Positions 21,201 to 33,194 are shown, numbered from the stretch's first letter. The stretch: DNA of 45,587 nt from Silene noctiflora (GCA_009801015.1 VHZZ01000020.1:232776-278362), one strand, 5' to 3'. The notes: generated by a model from the sequence alone, not told the origin. Made by a program: numbers and translations.

Positions 21201-24200
21201 GAAAAAGATGATCCCTGCTGACAGTGACATTCATAATATTAATTTATGACCTAGGTGACTAACGCTTCAGATTCAGGAAAAACCTGTCATCATAATCATG
21301 ATTAGAGGGTAGAGAATGAAAGAGTGGAGGTGATAGCTTATGTGTTTGCAGAAGCATAGGAGAGCTGAAAAGCTAAGCTAGTTATCAAGGAGTGATTCCA
21401 AGACGTTATTAGTGGATCGTTGCTGTTCATAATCTGCTGTCTTTGCATAATGGAGTCATGAGAACAGTGTCATACTCTTTGAGAGAGTAAGGTGTAAGGA
21501 CAACCCTTTTGTTTTTTATGGCTGTGAGGGTGTGTTACGACCACTAGAGAACCCGAAATCTGCGTTTGTATAGAACTATGGATTACCTTTCTGAAATAGT
21601 GAAAGAATGAGCTATCATTCAACTCAGCCAATTATTACTATCGCGAAGACTAGATCTATTTGTGTTTGGAATTTTCATCGAAACCTGTGCACTTTCCAAT
21701 CTTAGACACGAGGCTCTTGCTAGATTAAGCTTTAGTATAGAAAGGAGATATTGTCACTTGATCGAGAAATGTTGTTATGCTGAGATAATGTCTCCTGTAA
21801 ATTCTGATTAGAGTGGCAAAGATGAAGATTGGCTGTTGAGGAGCTTACTACTATGAATCAGATACTTTTTCTTGCAACGTACATAAATAAATAAGTTAAA
21901 CTTTCTCTTGAAATATTTTATTGTGGGTTAACCCACCCCAGGCATTCGCAAAACTGTGTTCATATAATTGAAAGATTTTCACCTTTTGAGGTGATATTGC
22001 TGGGAATTTCTAATGAAATAAAGTTAGAGCCAATTGCCATGGTTACCTTCCAATAAATCTTCCATTTCATGCATGTTCTAGTTGTTGAACCCCAAGCTTG
22101 GCTTAGCCTAATAGTCAATATGCCTACTAGTGAGGTTACAAGTTCAAATGATCACAATAGGTATACTTGTATAAGGCGGTTGCACACAATTTTTTCGTAA
22201 ACAGTGTCTTTAAGTAACCATCTTTACTCACTAAATAAGTTTGTGTTTAGATCCGTTTTACAATTACATTAGTGTAAAACTGGCTTACACAAGACTTTCT
22301 CTTACTTTCATTGTCTTAGAATGTCCTAGACTGTAGAACTTAGGTGTGGGGATTTGAGATGAGTCTAGTCCAAACATAAGGCCATTGATCTTGCTAAAAA
22401 TATAGTTTCAGACTTTCAGTACCCTTATAGTCCTGTACAGATTATTGAATAAAACGTCAAAATCTTAAACTCGTAATTCTCAACAAAATTGGGTATGCTA
22501 ACTAGTATTAAAGATAAATATTACTGTATCATGCAGAGGGGGAAAAAAATGCACATTGAAATTCTACGGATTATTTTACGAATATAACAACATTACCCCA
22601 TTGCTTCAATGGCTCCCACAAATTGCGGGGTAGGGGGAGGGGGTTGGATGTACTTGTATTACGAAGTATTTTACTATGACTCAATAAAAAAAATTACTCG
22701 TATTGTTTACTCTTTTAGTCTTTAGTGGGTTTGGGGTGGGGGCGAGGTGCTTTGAGTTGCTTTTTCTGCCTGAATGTAAAATCCGACTCTTCTATTGCAA
22801 TAGAGCCAAATGTTGAATATCCCCTGGGCAGAGTGGTTATATTTTAGTGTACAGCTAACTTTTTTTAAATGGAAGTAAACTGTGTAGGTTTGTGAAAACT
22901 GTTGCAGGTAATGCATTGACGGTCCATATATTATACAAATGTTCTGAAACATCGTTATCACAACTTGATTACTGCTTGATAATAAGATAAGCCTAGTTGA
23001 TGGTGGTGGAGTTATCTGCATATATATTTTTCTCTCTAATTGCGAATGAGTGCAACTATTGTGACAACCCCATTAGGGAATTGCACGTAAGCATTTACAT
23101 CAAAAGTTAGGAAGTTTAATCTCATCCAAGTGCTTGTTGCATTGCGGCCCCATTTTCATTTTTGTGCATATTGACGTAGATGGGGCATGGAGTCTTAAAT
23201 TGGCAATTAAAATGTGGCGTTAAGATACCCAATGCAAAGTAATGGGGTAAACCTGCTATGGGAGGATATGACAAGAATGCTTATGATTTTGACTCAACCT
23301 TTTGGCTTCTAGACATTGAATACATGGCTTTCTTTAATTTCTCCGTCCTGAATGAAAAAGAATTAATGATTTTGATGACATGCGATACAATGTACGAGTT
23401 TTCTGATTTCACGTCACATATTTTGGGATTGGTGCTTAATTTGAATCTTCAGCTTAATAGCTACGGAGTAGTATGGAGTATAATATGTTTTAGCTGGTGG
23501 TGCAAAACCTGCGTCGACTTTGTGCTTATTCATTTGTTAGCCTTTTCTTTCACTTGTCAGTCTCATTTCCATTTTGGTGTAATTAGTGTCTCGCTTAATT
23601 TCACTTTATGTTTTAAGATTTCGTTAATTTTAGTTTGATGACCTACAATATACTTGACATATTAACTTTTCAGCTAATTTTACTCCTCTTAGCTGTCGTG
23701 TCGCGTGTCCGACACACACTTCGACACTTCATTTAAGACCAAAAAATTGAAAACTTCGCACAAAATAGCCGCGTATCCGACACTCATGTGAGTCGGGGTT
23801 ACACAACTTTTCAGCATAGAAGTGCCATTGGTTTAGATGAAACATCATTATGTATGAATTGTAACATTACAAAAATTTAAGAATAATAACAAAGTCTGAT
23901 GAGATAGTTTCTTCAGCAATATTATGTGAAAAGTTTATTTTTATATTTTTTATTTAGAAGTATCAAAAATGAATCTGTATTTATCCGTCAATCACACTAC
24001 CGCTGCCACCTCCTACCGATGTTCTATCGTCTTCTCTTGTCAGCAGGTTACAAAGATGGAATGTCAGCTCAATCAGGCCGCAAATCCTTTTCAGATGGCA
24101 AGCATTTGTCGATACATGACCAAGTAGCCGTTGCTTTCTGAAGGCTTATCTGTGGAAATCCCATAATATCATCATTTTAACTACTCAGTACGAAGCCCAA

Positions 24201-24240
24201 TATGCTCTCAGAAGAAATAAGGGAATACAGAGTTGGAGAT
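18241..24240. other. Six kilobases with no supportable gene
   Basis: I read both strands for splice-bounded coding blocks and family motifs and found none. The longest open frame (23258-23638, 126 codons) is hydrophobic, has no motif and lies in ordinary AT-rich DNA. Bases 24000-24140 are less AT-rich and open in several frames but unidentified. The 5' part is upstream of the MYB gene. A small MITE is annotated separately at 22167-22303. Confidence 0.4.
22167..22303. mobile_element. Small MITE-like inverted repeat
   Basis: The left end CTTGTATAAGGCGGTTGCAC matches the reverse complement of the right end, CTTGTGTAAGCCAGTTTTAC. The element is about 135 bp. No target-site duplication was assigned. 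Confidence 0.4.
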
Positions 24241-25016
24241 TTACGACTTGAACTTTTCTTTCACCATCTCCGAAGTTACCATGCCAAGTTGGCTACCCAC
24301 TTTCAGATATAAAGGCCTTCCAGACTCCAAAGCAGACTCGAATGAGCAACATTCTGCTCATCAAATGGTAATATGGAGACCATTAACAGGTTAAATCTGT
24401 GAATCTACCAAGCTGACTGATTTTGACATTAGACGCATATTCCCTACTTGTTCGCAAGTTTGCCATTCTAAGACTACAATGGAAGTTTTTCTATAACTGT
24501 ATATTTAGCTAGTAAGCTAGGAATACCATAAATGTATAGTTGATCTGAAAACACTAGTTCTATTACTCGCAGCTGTAAGACTGTTTAACATCTGTACATA
24601 GATAGTGGAAAATTCAGTGTTATCTGATCTTATCATAACCAACAAAAATGTTTCTGACCATTTTTCCTTTTACATGGTTTTGCAGCAGCACTTTTCTACA
24701 AGAGGACTCCACTTATCATCTTTCTGTCACCACTATTAATCCAAATTACCTTTTCTGGAGGATTCATAAGATCAAATGATGGTTTACTGAACATTCGTCG
24801 AGCCTGTAATACAACAGGTTTCTAGCACTAGCTACAAGTCAAACAACAGTAAAAGGTACAAATTGCTTCAATGGTTTTCCTTTCAGTATACCGGATTACT
24901 GGGTGCTCAATGTCAATGCATCGCATTTTGGTTTACATGTTTGTGACTCGAGGTATCTGTGTACTTCTGCCAAAGTTTGAAATCATCAGTAACTTACTGC
25001 AAGAGAATTGTTTACC
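24241..25016 (-). CDS. Unidentified minus-strand gene, 3' exons
   Basis: Two blocks look like real coding exons. The last, about 24241-24336, reads SALESGRPLYLKVG then SQLGMVTSEMVKEKFKS and a stop. The one before, 24750-24803, is an exact 54-base exon with good borders (ATTACAG and AAAG|GTAATT) and reads ARRMFSKPSFDLMNPPEK. A third donor at 25016 follows FNLDTEK in the same phase, but the frame is closed by a TGA 12 codons upstream with no acceptor between. That block may therefore be leader, with translation starting at the Met in ARRMF. The acceptor of the last exon is poor. I do not recognise the family. It could be a small gene, a badly modelled larger one, or a decayed copy. Confidence 0.35.
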
Positions 25017-25660
25017 TTCTCAGTATCCAAATTAAAGTAACAGCACAATCAAAATTATTTGAGCACGACAATGCCAAAAGAAGCGAAGACAAACAAACAC
25101 AAGTACGTAAGTGAAGATCACGACATGGATGACGAACATCTGGATCACCGCTTTCAAAGTACCAGAATGTAAAGGATTGTGGGAGATAAACAGAGAGTTG
25201 AGCAGTGAGAATTTGATCGAGATGAAGCTCGCGAGTGATTTGTAAAGCGCAACTGATAATACACGAGGAAATGGGAGTTAAAACTAGACCTAGCTCAGAT
25301 GGTATGCTTTCTCAACTCTGAATTAGAAATCATGAATGAGCAGTGTATATCCAACATGACGATTACCGAGATCAGCTGCAAGCAAATGCAAATATGTATT
25401 AACAATCAGAATAAAATACATGACACTAAAACCTAGCACAAATTCAAATGATAAATAGTAACCAAATCATTAAAATCATGATAAATCCAAACCAAATTTG
25501 TGATTAGTTGAATAAATGTATAATTACTAGCATTTAGTATCATGAGAAATGAAATGAAATTACCAACATTTATTTAAGCATGTTTAGAGAAATTCAACAA
25601 TCCAGGGAGTTAAAACGAAAAAAAAATCAATCTTAAGACACAAAATTGGGGGAAATCAAG
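25017..25660. promoter_or_regulatory. Region between two divergent gene fragments
   Basis: A minus-strand frame open for about 99 codons (25316 down to 25020) lacks an ATG and is probably leader sequence. The remainder is AT-rich and would act as a divergent promoter for the (-) fragment at 24241 and the (+) fragment at 25661, if both are real. Confidence 0.25.
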
Positions 25661-26203
25661 ATGGAGAACATCCGGATGAGAACGGACGGGGAAGACGCAA
25701 ATGGAACCAGGTTTGTAAATGAATGAAAAATCAATTCTTGATTTTCAGGTTTTTTTTTTTTAATTTCTTGTCGATGATTCTTTACGTTTCAATTTTAGTA
25801 CGCTTGAATTGGTTTATCGTCTTTTTTTTATAGGTTCCCTGGAAAGGTGAAGGAGCAGGCTGTCAAAGAAATTCAACTCGGGTATGTCTGATTTGATTCT
25901 TAATAGGGTTTGTTCTTTGTATCTGTCTGGATTAATTGTTGTGCAGCAAGTCTGCCCGTCACAAGCTTGCGACAGGTCAAATACTACCATGTGGGTCCTT
26001 AGGCACTCTGCTTTTGTCTTATCTACCCCACATGGGTAGTACAAAACTTGCGACGGAAATGCTCGTCACAAATGAGAATTTGTGTTGTTCTGATTCTTTA
26101 CGTTTCCCTTTTTCTTAAGGATCTGAAAGCTTTCTTTGGGCAAGGTGCCCCGTTCTCCAAAGAAGCCTAATGCTATAAAACCTCGGAAGGATGTTCAGTT
26201 CAG
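25661..26203 (+). pseudogene. Unidentified (+) gene, 5' exons, possibly broken by a MITE
   Basis: Exon 1 (25661-25710) starts MENIRMRTDGEDANG. Exon 2 (25834-25881) joins in phase and reads FPGKVKEQAVKEIQL. Both have good borders. A third block ending at 26203 (TTCAG|GTAATG) reads VPRSPKKPNAIKPRKDVQFR, clearly coding in character. The acceptor that would keep phase (CTTAAG, 26119) gives an in-frame TGA two codons later; the other nearby acceptors are out of phase. The intron ahead of it holds a foldback MITE (about 25945-26079). Nothing further downstream is recognisable as exon. I do not know the family. It is either a decayed gene or one with an exon I failed to place. Confidence 0.35.
25945..26079. 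mobile_element. Foldback MITE of the CGTCACAAG family
   Basis: The arms CTACCATGTGGGT and ACCCCACATGGGTAGTA are inverted. The outer parts carry CCGTCACAAGCTTGCGACAG on one side and GCTCGTCACAAATGAGAATT on the other. It shares the centre TTTTGTCTTATCTACCC with the copy at 44817-44992. The left outermost arm seems shorter than the right. Confidence 0.6.
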
Positions 26204-26353
26204 GTAATGTTGAGGTTTTCTTGCCGCTTTTTCTGTTTGTTTGTAATGTCTTAAGAGTCTAGAGATACAAATTTGGTATGTACAATGTACTATGTTTCGA
26301 GCATCATCAATTAGCAAGATCCATTACTAAATATTATTCTTACTTCCCCGTAA

Positions 26354-26470
26354 ACACAAATTCTCATTTCTGATGAACATTTTTCGTCACAAGTTTGTAA
26401 CCTCTCATAAAATGCAAGTGAGACAAGGGTTGTGAGATGTCACATGTTTGTGACGATCACAAGTGAAACT
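26354..26470. mobile_element. Second CGTCACAAG-family foldback copy
   Basis: It runs from ACACAAATTCTCATTTCTGA through TTTCGTCACAAGTTTGTAAC to ATGTTTGTGACGATCACAAG. The ends match the family consensus seen at 44817. It is diverged. Confidence 0.45.
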
Positions 26471-27396
26471 TTCTGCCCCATGAATTGAACCTTCTGCCCC
26501 AATCTGCCATCTAGTCATCTACCTCACAAGTCACAACCTTTTACGTATCACCACCGACTTCGACCGACTTGCAGTATGTACTCCATCACCTCCATCGCGC
26601 GATGGACCCCCACCCCGACACCTGCTCTGCTCTCCAACACAATCACCATTTTTGAGTCTCTCCTCCATCATGCATGATCCTTTTTCTAGGTAATTTAACC
26701 GATTAAAAATGAGGTCCGATACAAATCGTATAAAATTTAAAGTTTATAAATCGACCGGATCTTTACTCGCCTCAAATAACACATAAGGGCCATAACCTAT
26801 TTGAACTAATGTACATAAATTGATGCCACAATATTTCAGTATTTCAGTATCATTTTAAAAAGGTTCTCTAATGTTTGCAAGGAAAATACTTGTAGTTAAT
26901 AAAGTTAATAAATTAGAATTGATACTTGTTCGACGTGAGAATTAATGTCCATAATTGAGTAATTTGACGGATCTGAATTGATTTTGTGAGGAAGATAATT
27001 AGAGAGAATTTGTTCATTTTTACTTTTTGGAAAGGATAAAATATGGAAAAGTAATGACAAAAATCTATTAAAAAGTATTGTTTGTTCACGAAAGAGCAAT
27101 TACGTTTAAAATATGAGTTTATACCACCCACTACCTTCCTTTTCTCACATTTTCGATTTTAAATTTCAAATTTTAAAAAAAAAAAACACTTCAAATGTTA
27201 ACAAAAACAAAACCGTCTCAAAATAATACGAAGTAGCGACTTAAATTGAGAAAAAAAAAATTGACGACGAAGAACGAAAACACTTTACACGGCTATAACT
27301 TTGTGCTCAGGTGTTCGTTTTTGTCAATTTTTTTGCAAATCGCTTATTTTGACGTGACGAACGCAGTGGGAAAAAAAGTTGAGAAATGGCTCATTG
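26471..27396. other. Intergenic DNA, no gene seen
   Basis: Mixed sequence with a short C-rich stretch near 26590-26640, otherwise AT-rich. Short overlapping open frames at 26905-27131 lack motifs. Confidence 0.45.
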
Positions 27397-27580
27397 GTGT
27401 AAAACACACGAATTGGCTTAGGTCGATTCGTGTTGTTTAAACGAACCAACCATGGCTAGTTCGTGTAATCCACATGAACTGACCTAGGCCCATTCGTGTG
27501 ATTTACAAACTGACCATGGTTGGTTCGTGTAAACCACATTAACCGACGCAGGTCAGTTCATGTTTTTCACATAAATGGGT
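27397..27580. repeat. Degenerate tandem array of about 33-bp palindromic units
   Basis: Roughly five units repeat the pattern CACATGAACTGACC, CATGG or CTAGG, then GGTTCGTGT. Each unit is an imperfect hairpin (for example GAACCAACCATGGCTAGTTC). Unit length varies from 31 to 38 bases. Confidence 0.6.
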
Positions 27581-27599
27581 CCACTTTTCAATTTTTAAA

Positions 27600-28235
27600 T
27601 CATTGTGTTCGCCTCGACGAATTAAGAAAGGGAAAGGGAAACAAAGTTATTGATTTCCTTTGTTGGTGTTTGTTTGACACAAACAAAGGGAATGAAACTC
27701 CCTTCCTTACCCCTCAATCTATCTAATTCCTTATCCCTCACCCCCCAAGGTATGAGATTTAATTACCCTTGTTACCTTTCAACCACTTTATTCACCAACC
27801 ACCACACTTGCGGCTACCACCACACCAACCACCACCATAATGTCGCCACCACTACCACCGCCATGACGCCACCGCCATAACGCCGCCACCGCCATCACCA
27901 CCACCCCACCTAAACCACCCGCACACCAAAACAAACCACAACATACCAATCTTCTCCCCAAGAACCTCGGACCGCCGAATTTCGAGAGTAGATGAGGGTT
28001 TTTTTAGGGTGAAGAGTGACGGTTGTGGTGTTGGAGTGGGGTGGGGCGGCGACGGCAAGTGGACGACAGTGTCGGGTGGGGCGATGTGGTAGGATTGAGA
28101 GTGAGTGGCCCATTACCTCCCTTTCTTGATGTAACCAAACAACTAGTTAAGTTTTAGGTAATCCCTTACCTTTCCCCCTCTTACCCTTTCTAATTTCCTT
28201 TCCTTTTCCCTTTCTCTAACCAAACGCCCCCTAAG
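27600..28235. mobile_element. Possible MITE with AGAAAGGGAAA ends around a CCN-rich core
   Basis: The left AAGAAAGGGAAAGGGAAAC and the reverse complement of the right end, AGAGAAAGGGAAAAGGAAAG, are similar. The right side ends CCAAACGCCCCC, a common plant MITE terminus. The core (27790-27910) is a CCACCA/CCGCCA trinucleotide-rich tract. No target-site duplication was fixed. Confidence 0.35.
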
Positions 28236-29139
28236 TGATTTAAAAAAGGAAATCGTCAAAATCGGACATCGGAGCACAAAGTTATGATCATTTAAAGTTT
28301 TTACGTTTCTAATCGTCATTTTTGTTTCTAATTTCGTTGTTGGTTATTAAATGTTGTAAAGTGGGTCACGTTCACCCATTTGTTGAATTACCGATAAAAA
28401 AAATAGTTTAGAGAGTGTTTTAGAGTGAGGGCAAATTTGAAAAGTGAAATGAACATTAGAGACGAGACGAGTAATATAGGAAAAGTCATTAGCAATTTTG
28501 TTGTTATTATTGGGCTACAACTTTTTTTTTTGGCTCGTCCTTATGGGTTACGCAAGCCCAACTACATTCAATTTGAGCCCGCTTTCACACCTCAAAATTG
28601 TGGAAACTTTTTATCTTTGTGGTTTAAGTGTTTTTTTTCTTTTAAACAAATTTTGGTTTAAAAGGGCAACGTTAAGTATGATAAATAAGATAAAAAAATG
28701 TTTAAAAAATAACAAAAGATTTGTCCTATATTAAAAAACGATAGCATATTTTACTTATTTTCATCTTAAGAGGGATACCGCCGTTCTAATAGAGACTAAT
28801 TGATACTTTTGTGGGATTAGCCAAGGCCTTAATATTAAAAATCGTTACATGATCTATTACATTTTTTTGTCATTTTTTTTTTTTTGAAACAAAAGAAGAA
28901 CGTGTTACGACATTTACAAAGGATATGCATAATCGAAAATCAATCTAATGGATACCCAAGAAAAGTAATTCTCTTATAAACGATTCTCACCAAATGAGAG
29001 ACTTTTATTAACTAAAAGATAGATATCCATACTATTGATTGAAAGATGATAATGACTAGGGTTTTTAAAGAGGAATTTCTAAAGAGAGAGTTATTGATCC
29101 ACATCTTTGTGAATAGGTTATTAATCAAACAAAGCGTCT
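28236..29139. other. Intergenic AT-rich DNA
   Basis: No gene or repeat termini were identified. Open frames at 28425-28734 overlap in two frames and have no motif. Confidence 0.45.
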
Positions 29140-29141
29140 TA

Positions 29142-29318
29142 CTTGTGACGGACATTATCCATTACAAGTTAAAGACGGATAGTGACCCTCTCACAATAAA
29201 GCAAGTGGGAGAACAAGTGGGGGAGAAATAGAGCACCATATAAATAGTGTCATTTATATATTGTGAGAGGACATTATCCGTTTTCAACTTGTGATGGATA
29301 ACGCCCGTCTTCAATGAG
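29142..29318. mobile_element. Foldback MITE with long inverted repeats and TA flanks
   Basis: About 50 bases at each end are inverted copies: GACGGACATTATCCATTAC on the left against GACGGGCGTTATCCATCAC from the right, both continuing to CCTCTCACAAT. The flanking dinucleotide is TA on both sides. Nearly the whole element is stem. TA flanks suggest a Tc1/mariner origin. Confidence 0.65.
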
Positions 29319-29484
29319 TATTCGTGTTAATCAAATATGATTAACAACAAGTCCAAGTTGAGTCTTAGTTTTCATATGACTCAAAGAAAGTGGGAGAATA
29401 CTGAATAGGTTAGTTGAATGAAAACGTAACTACTTTCCTAACCACAAGCTAAGCCGCTTCAAGAATATATCAAGTAATCAAGTA

Positions 29485-29691
29485 CTCCTCCGTCCCGGTC
29501 ATTTGTTGTCCTTTGGTTTTGACACAAAGATTAAGGAAAAATGAGGGGGTCAATTGTAAGATGACAAGTGGACTAAATTGGGAGTGAATGATCAAATTGC
29601 TTATAAAATGCAATTTTAAAATAGAAAGGACAACAAATAACTAAGACATCCCAAAAAGGAATAGGACAACAAATGAGCGGGACGGTGGGAG
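29485..29691 (+). mobile_element. Complete Stowaway MITE
   Basis: TA|CTCCTCCGTCCCGGTCAT at the left and AGCGGGACGGTGGGAG|TA at the right form the terminal inverted repeat. It is 207 bp, with TA duplicated on each side. The interior matches the copies at 1-152 and 43907-44108. Confidence 0.85.
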
Positions 29692-29693
29692 TA

Positions 29694-30198
29694 ACTAAGA
29701 AGGTCAAAAGGGTAGAAGCACATGTTGGGCATGCATTATTCCCTCTTTGTCAAACTCACAACTCTGATATATATCGTGGCACTTTATTAATTAATTAATG
29801 GAAAATAAAGAGAAGTCATAGTTGTTGACGACTGTAGCATCCCCACGGCGACCAAACATATACAGACTTGAATCACGTAAATGTCATCAACTACGTAGTT
29901 GTTACCAAATATATATATATATATATTATATTATTACGTACGAGTACTATTTAAATGTCAAATAGAAACATCCCAAAAGTCAATTATAACAGATTATCAA
30001 TTGATCTAGATTTTGATTTTGATCGTCATCCTATGCGTAAAACTGATTTCGGTGTATGCCATTCTAGATCACTCACTTGGAAATAATATCCATTTTTAAT
30101 ATAAGTACTACTAGTCTACTACTACCATCAACTATTTTTATGATAACATTTGTGAGGCACAGCCCCCTAATCCGTATCATCAATTGGTCTTGCTTATA
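29694..30198. other. Intergenic, AT microsatellite
   Basis: Contains an (AT) run at 29909-29927. Otherwise nothing is recognised. Confidence 0.4.
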
Positions 30199-30315
30199 AC
30201 GTTCACAAATTATGACGGCACAAATGTTACCACTTTAAGATAAAATATAACCATCAATTTTCACATTTTCTCATTAAAATGGTCACATTTTGGATCCGTC
30301 ACAAATGAGAAATGC
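30199..30315. mobile_element. Small inverted-repeat MITE related to the CGTCACAAATGAG group
   Basis: GTTCACAAATTATGACGGCA at the left pairs with the reverse complement of GGATCCGTCACAAATGAGAA. Inner parts AAATGTTACC and GGTCACATTT also pair. It lies about 90 bases ahead of the copia remnant. Confidence 0.45.
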
Positions 30316-30401
30316 CACCCTATTATAATATGATCTGATCGAATCAAGACTATTACAGACTTATTTCATTTATTTTTGTCATTCTTTGATTTATTTTTTG
30401 G

Positions 30402-33194
30402 CATATGTCAGTTGATAAGTTCAAATTTGTATCTGAACATCAATCTGTGAATAAAGAAGGTTTTACTTGTGACACTTGTATTTTGGTCAAGCATCATAGG
30501 TTACCTTTTCCTTTAAGTCAAAGTATAGCTACTTCTTGTTTTGTTTTGTTGCATATGGATGTTTGGGGTCCTTATAAAACTCCTTCTATGACTGGTGCCA
30601 AGTATTTCCTGACCATTTTAGATGACTTCTCTAGAAATACATGGACCATCCTTTTCCAAAACAAAGATCAAGTTTCTGGTTTAATAAAAGATTTTTTTGC
30701 TTACATTGAGACACAGTTTAATAGCCATGTTAAGATGATAAGATCTGACAATGGTACTGAATTCTTGCAAGATTATTGTGGCACTTTGTTTAAATCCAAG
30801 GGTATTGTTCATCAGACTAGTGTTGTTGGTACCCCTCAACAGAATGGGAGGGTAGAAAGAAAGCACAGACACCTTTTAGCGACAGCTAGAGCTCTTAGGT
30901 TCCATGCCAACTTGCCCATCAAATTTTGGGGTGACTGTTTGTCGACAGCAACTTACTTGATCAATTTAATGCCATCACCTGTTATTGATTATAAGACTCC
31001 TTTTGAGTTGTTATTTAAACAAGCTCCTGTATATGATAGACTCAAAGTTTTTGGTGGTAGTTGTTTTGCTACAATGCTTCCTACTTTTACTGACAAATTT
31101 GGTGCAAAGGCAAGACATTGTATATTCATTGGATATCCACATAATCAAAAAGGTTACAGGTTGTTTGATTTAGTACATCATAAAGTATTTGTCAGTAGAG
31201 ATGTAGTGTTTCAGGAAGATGTTTTCCCTTTCAAGCAAGACCCTGCTCATGAAGATTTGCAGATCACTGCTACTGAATTGGTTAACCCTGCTACTTCTTC
31301 GATTATTTTACCTGTGCCTGAAGCAACAAGTACTCCTGTTACTGATGTTCAACATCAGACTGATGCTCCCATTGTTGATAGCACTATTGTTGCTCAGCAT
31401 CAAACTGATGCCTCTATTGTTGATAGTACTATTGTTGCCCATGATACTAGTGTCATCAATCCTCCACTTAAAAGATCTGCTAGACCAAGATAGCTTAGTA
31501 CCAGATTGCAGGGGTATAAAGTTAGTTTGTCTGGTCAACTTGGTACACATACTAGTACTGCTCATGTTACTGCTTTTCAAATCAGTCTACTCAATAATCT
31601 AGAGGAATTTGATTCAAGCTATATTAGTTCTCTTGCTGCTGTTATTCAAGAACATGAGCCATATAATTATAGTCAAACTAAGAATGATGGTAGATGGGTT
31701 GAAGCAATGAGGAAGGAAGTTCAGGCATTGGAAGATAATCACACTTGGGGCATTGTTTCGTTGCCTGATGGTCATAAGCCTATTGGTTCCAAGTGGGTAT
31801 ATAAAATAAAGTATAAGCCTGATGGTTCTGTGGAGAGGTTTAAAGCACGATTAGTTGCAAAAGGTTTTAATCAGGTTAAGGATAGAGATTACAAGCATAC
31901 TTTCTCACCAGTTGCAAAGTTCACAACTGTGAGAACTCTTCTAGCTTTAGCAGCTTCAAGAGATTGGCCCCTATTTCAACTAGACATAAATAATGCCTTC
32001 CTACATGGATATTTGGATGAGGATGTTTATATGAAGCCTCCTGAAGGATATGCCATTGAGCAAGGCAAAGTTTGTAAGCTAAAGAGGTCACTATATGGAC
32101 TCAAGCAAGCCTCAAGACAATGGAACAAGGAATTAACAGCTTTTTTGCAACAGTTGGGTTATACACAATCAAGACAAGATTATTCCTTATTCACAAAGAT
32201 TGAGAAGGACACTGATGCCTTCACTGTTATACTGATTTATGTTGATGATGTTCTCTTAACAGGAACATCTATTTCAGAGATAAATAATGTCAAGCATAAA
32301 TTGGACAAAGCTTTTTCCATTAAGGATTTGGGACAAATGAGATATTTTCTTGGCTTAGAGATTTCCAGGAATAAAACTGGTATATTAATAAACCAAAGGA
32401 AATATATTCTGGATATACTCTCTGATTTAAAAATGGAGGATTGTAATTCAGACAGGTTTCCCATGCAAAAGGGTTTGAAACTGTCAACTGGTCAGGGTGA
32501 TTTGCTGGATAACCCTGAACAGTACAGAAAATTGGTTGGGAGATTATTATACTTGAATATGTCCAGACCTGATCTTTCTTACAGTATTCAACATCTGAGT
32601 CAGTTTGTTGGACAGCCTAGGGTTCCTCATCTTCAGGCAGCTCTGCATGTAGTAAAGTATCTGAAGGGTACCATCAATTCAGGTCTTTTTTATAAGTCTC
32701 AATCCAATCTGCAATTATCTGCTTATAGTGATGCAGATTGGGCACAATGTGCCTTTTCATGTAAATCCTTGAGTGGGTACTGTATCCTTCTTGGTCAGTC
32801 TTTGATTTCATGGAAAACCAAGAAACAAGTCACAGTAAGTAAGAGTATAACAGAGTCTGAGTATAGGAGTCTCTCTTATACCACCTCTGAGATGGTTTGG
32901 TTAGCAGCATTGCCCAAGGATCTCAATGTATATATTCCACAGCCAATTCCTTTATATTGTGACAACAAAGCTGCTCTTCATATATCATAGAATCCAGTTT
33001 TCCATGAAAGGACAAAGCATTTGTCTATTGATTGCCACTTCGTCAGAGATAAACAACAGGCAGGCTTCCTTGTTACTAAACATGTTAGTTCTGCTAATCA
33101 ATTAGCTGACATAATGACAAAGCCTCTTGATGCAGATCAGCATAGATTGTTATCCTCTAAGCTTGGACTTCGTGTCAAAGACAGTCCAGCTTAA
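30402..33194 (+). pseudogene. Ty1/copia retrotransposon remnant: integrase, RT and RNase H
   Basis: A single frame carries the pol part of a copia element, interrupted by TAG at 31491-31493 and 32988-32990 and ending TAA at 33192. Part 1 (30405-31490) has the second half of the integrase zinc finger (CDTC), then the DDE core: MDVWGPY (D52), IRSDNGTEF (D115) and NGRVERKHR (E151). Part 2 (31494-32987) is reverse transcriptase with LDINNAFLHG and YVDDVLL, then RNase H with YSDADWAQC. Part 3 is the end of RNase H (KNPVFHERTKH-like region, ADIMTKPLD). Gag, protease, the primer-binding site and the 5' LTR are absent: homology begins abruptly at about 30400. Apart from the two stops the frame is intact, so the loss is probably recent. 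It cannot transpose by itself. Confidence 0.93.

Noticed and set aside
23258..23638. 126-codon open frame
   Set aside because: Hydrophobic, no motif, no splice context and AT-rich composition like its surroundings. Chance is a sufficient explanation.
27397..27580. CRISPR-like array
   Set aside because: The units are degenerate, vary in length, have no unique spacers and sit in a plant nuclear genome.
27852..28113. Gly/Ala/Pro-rich frames on both strands
   Set aside because: They result from the CCN trinucleotide-rich tract and show no protein family.
31219..31602. Leu-rich alternative frame inside the copia element
   Set aside because: It overlaps the integrase C-terminal region in another frame and has no independent support.
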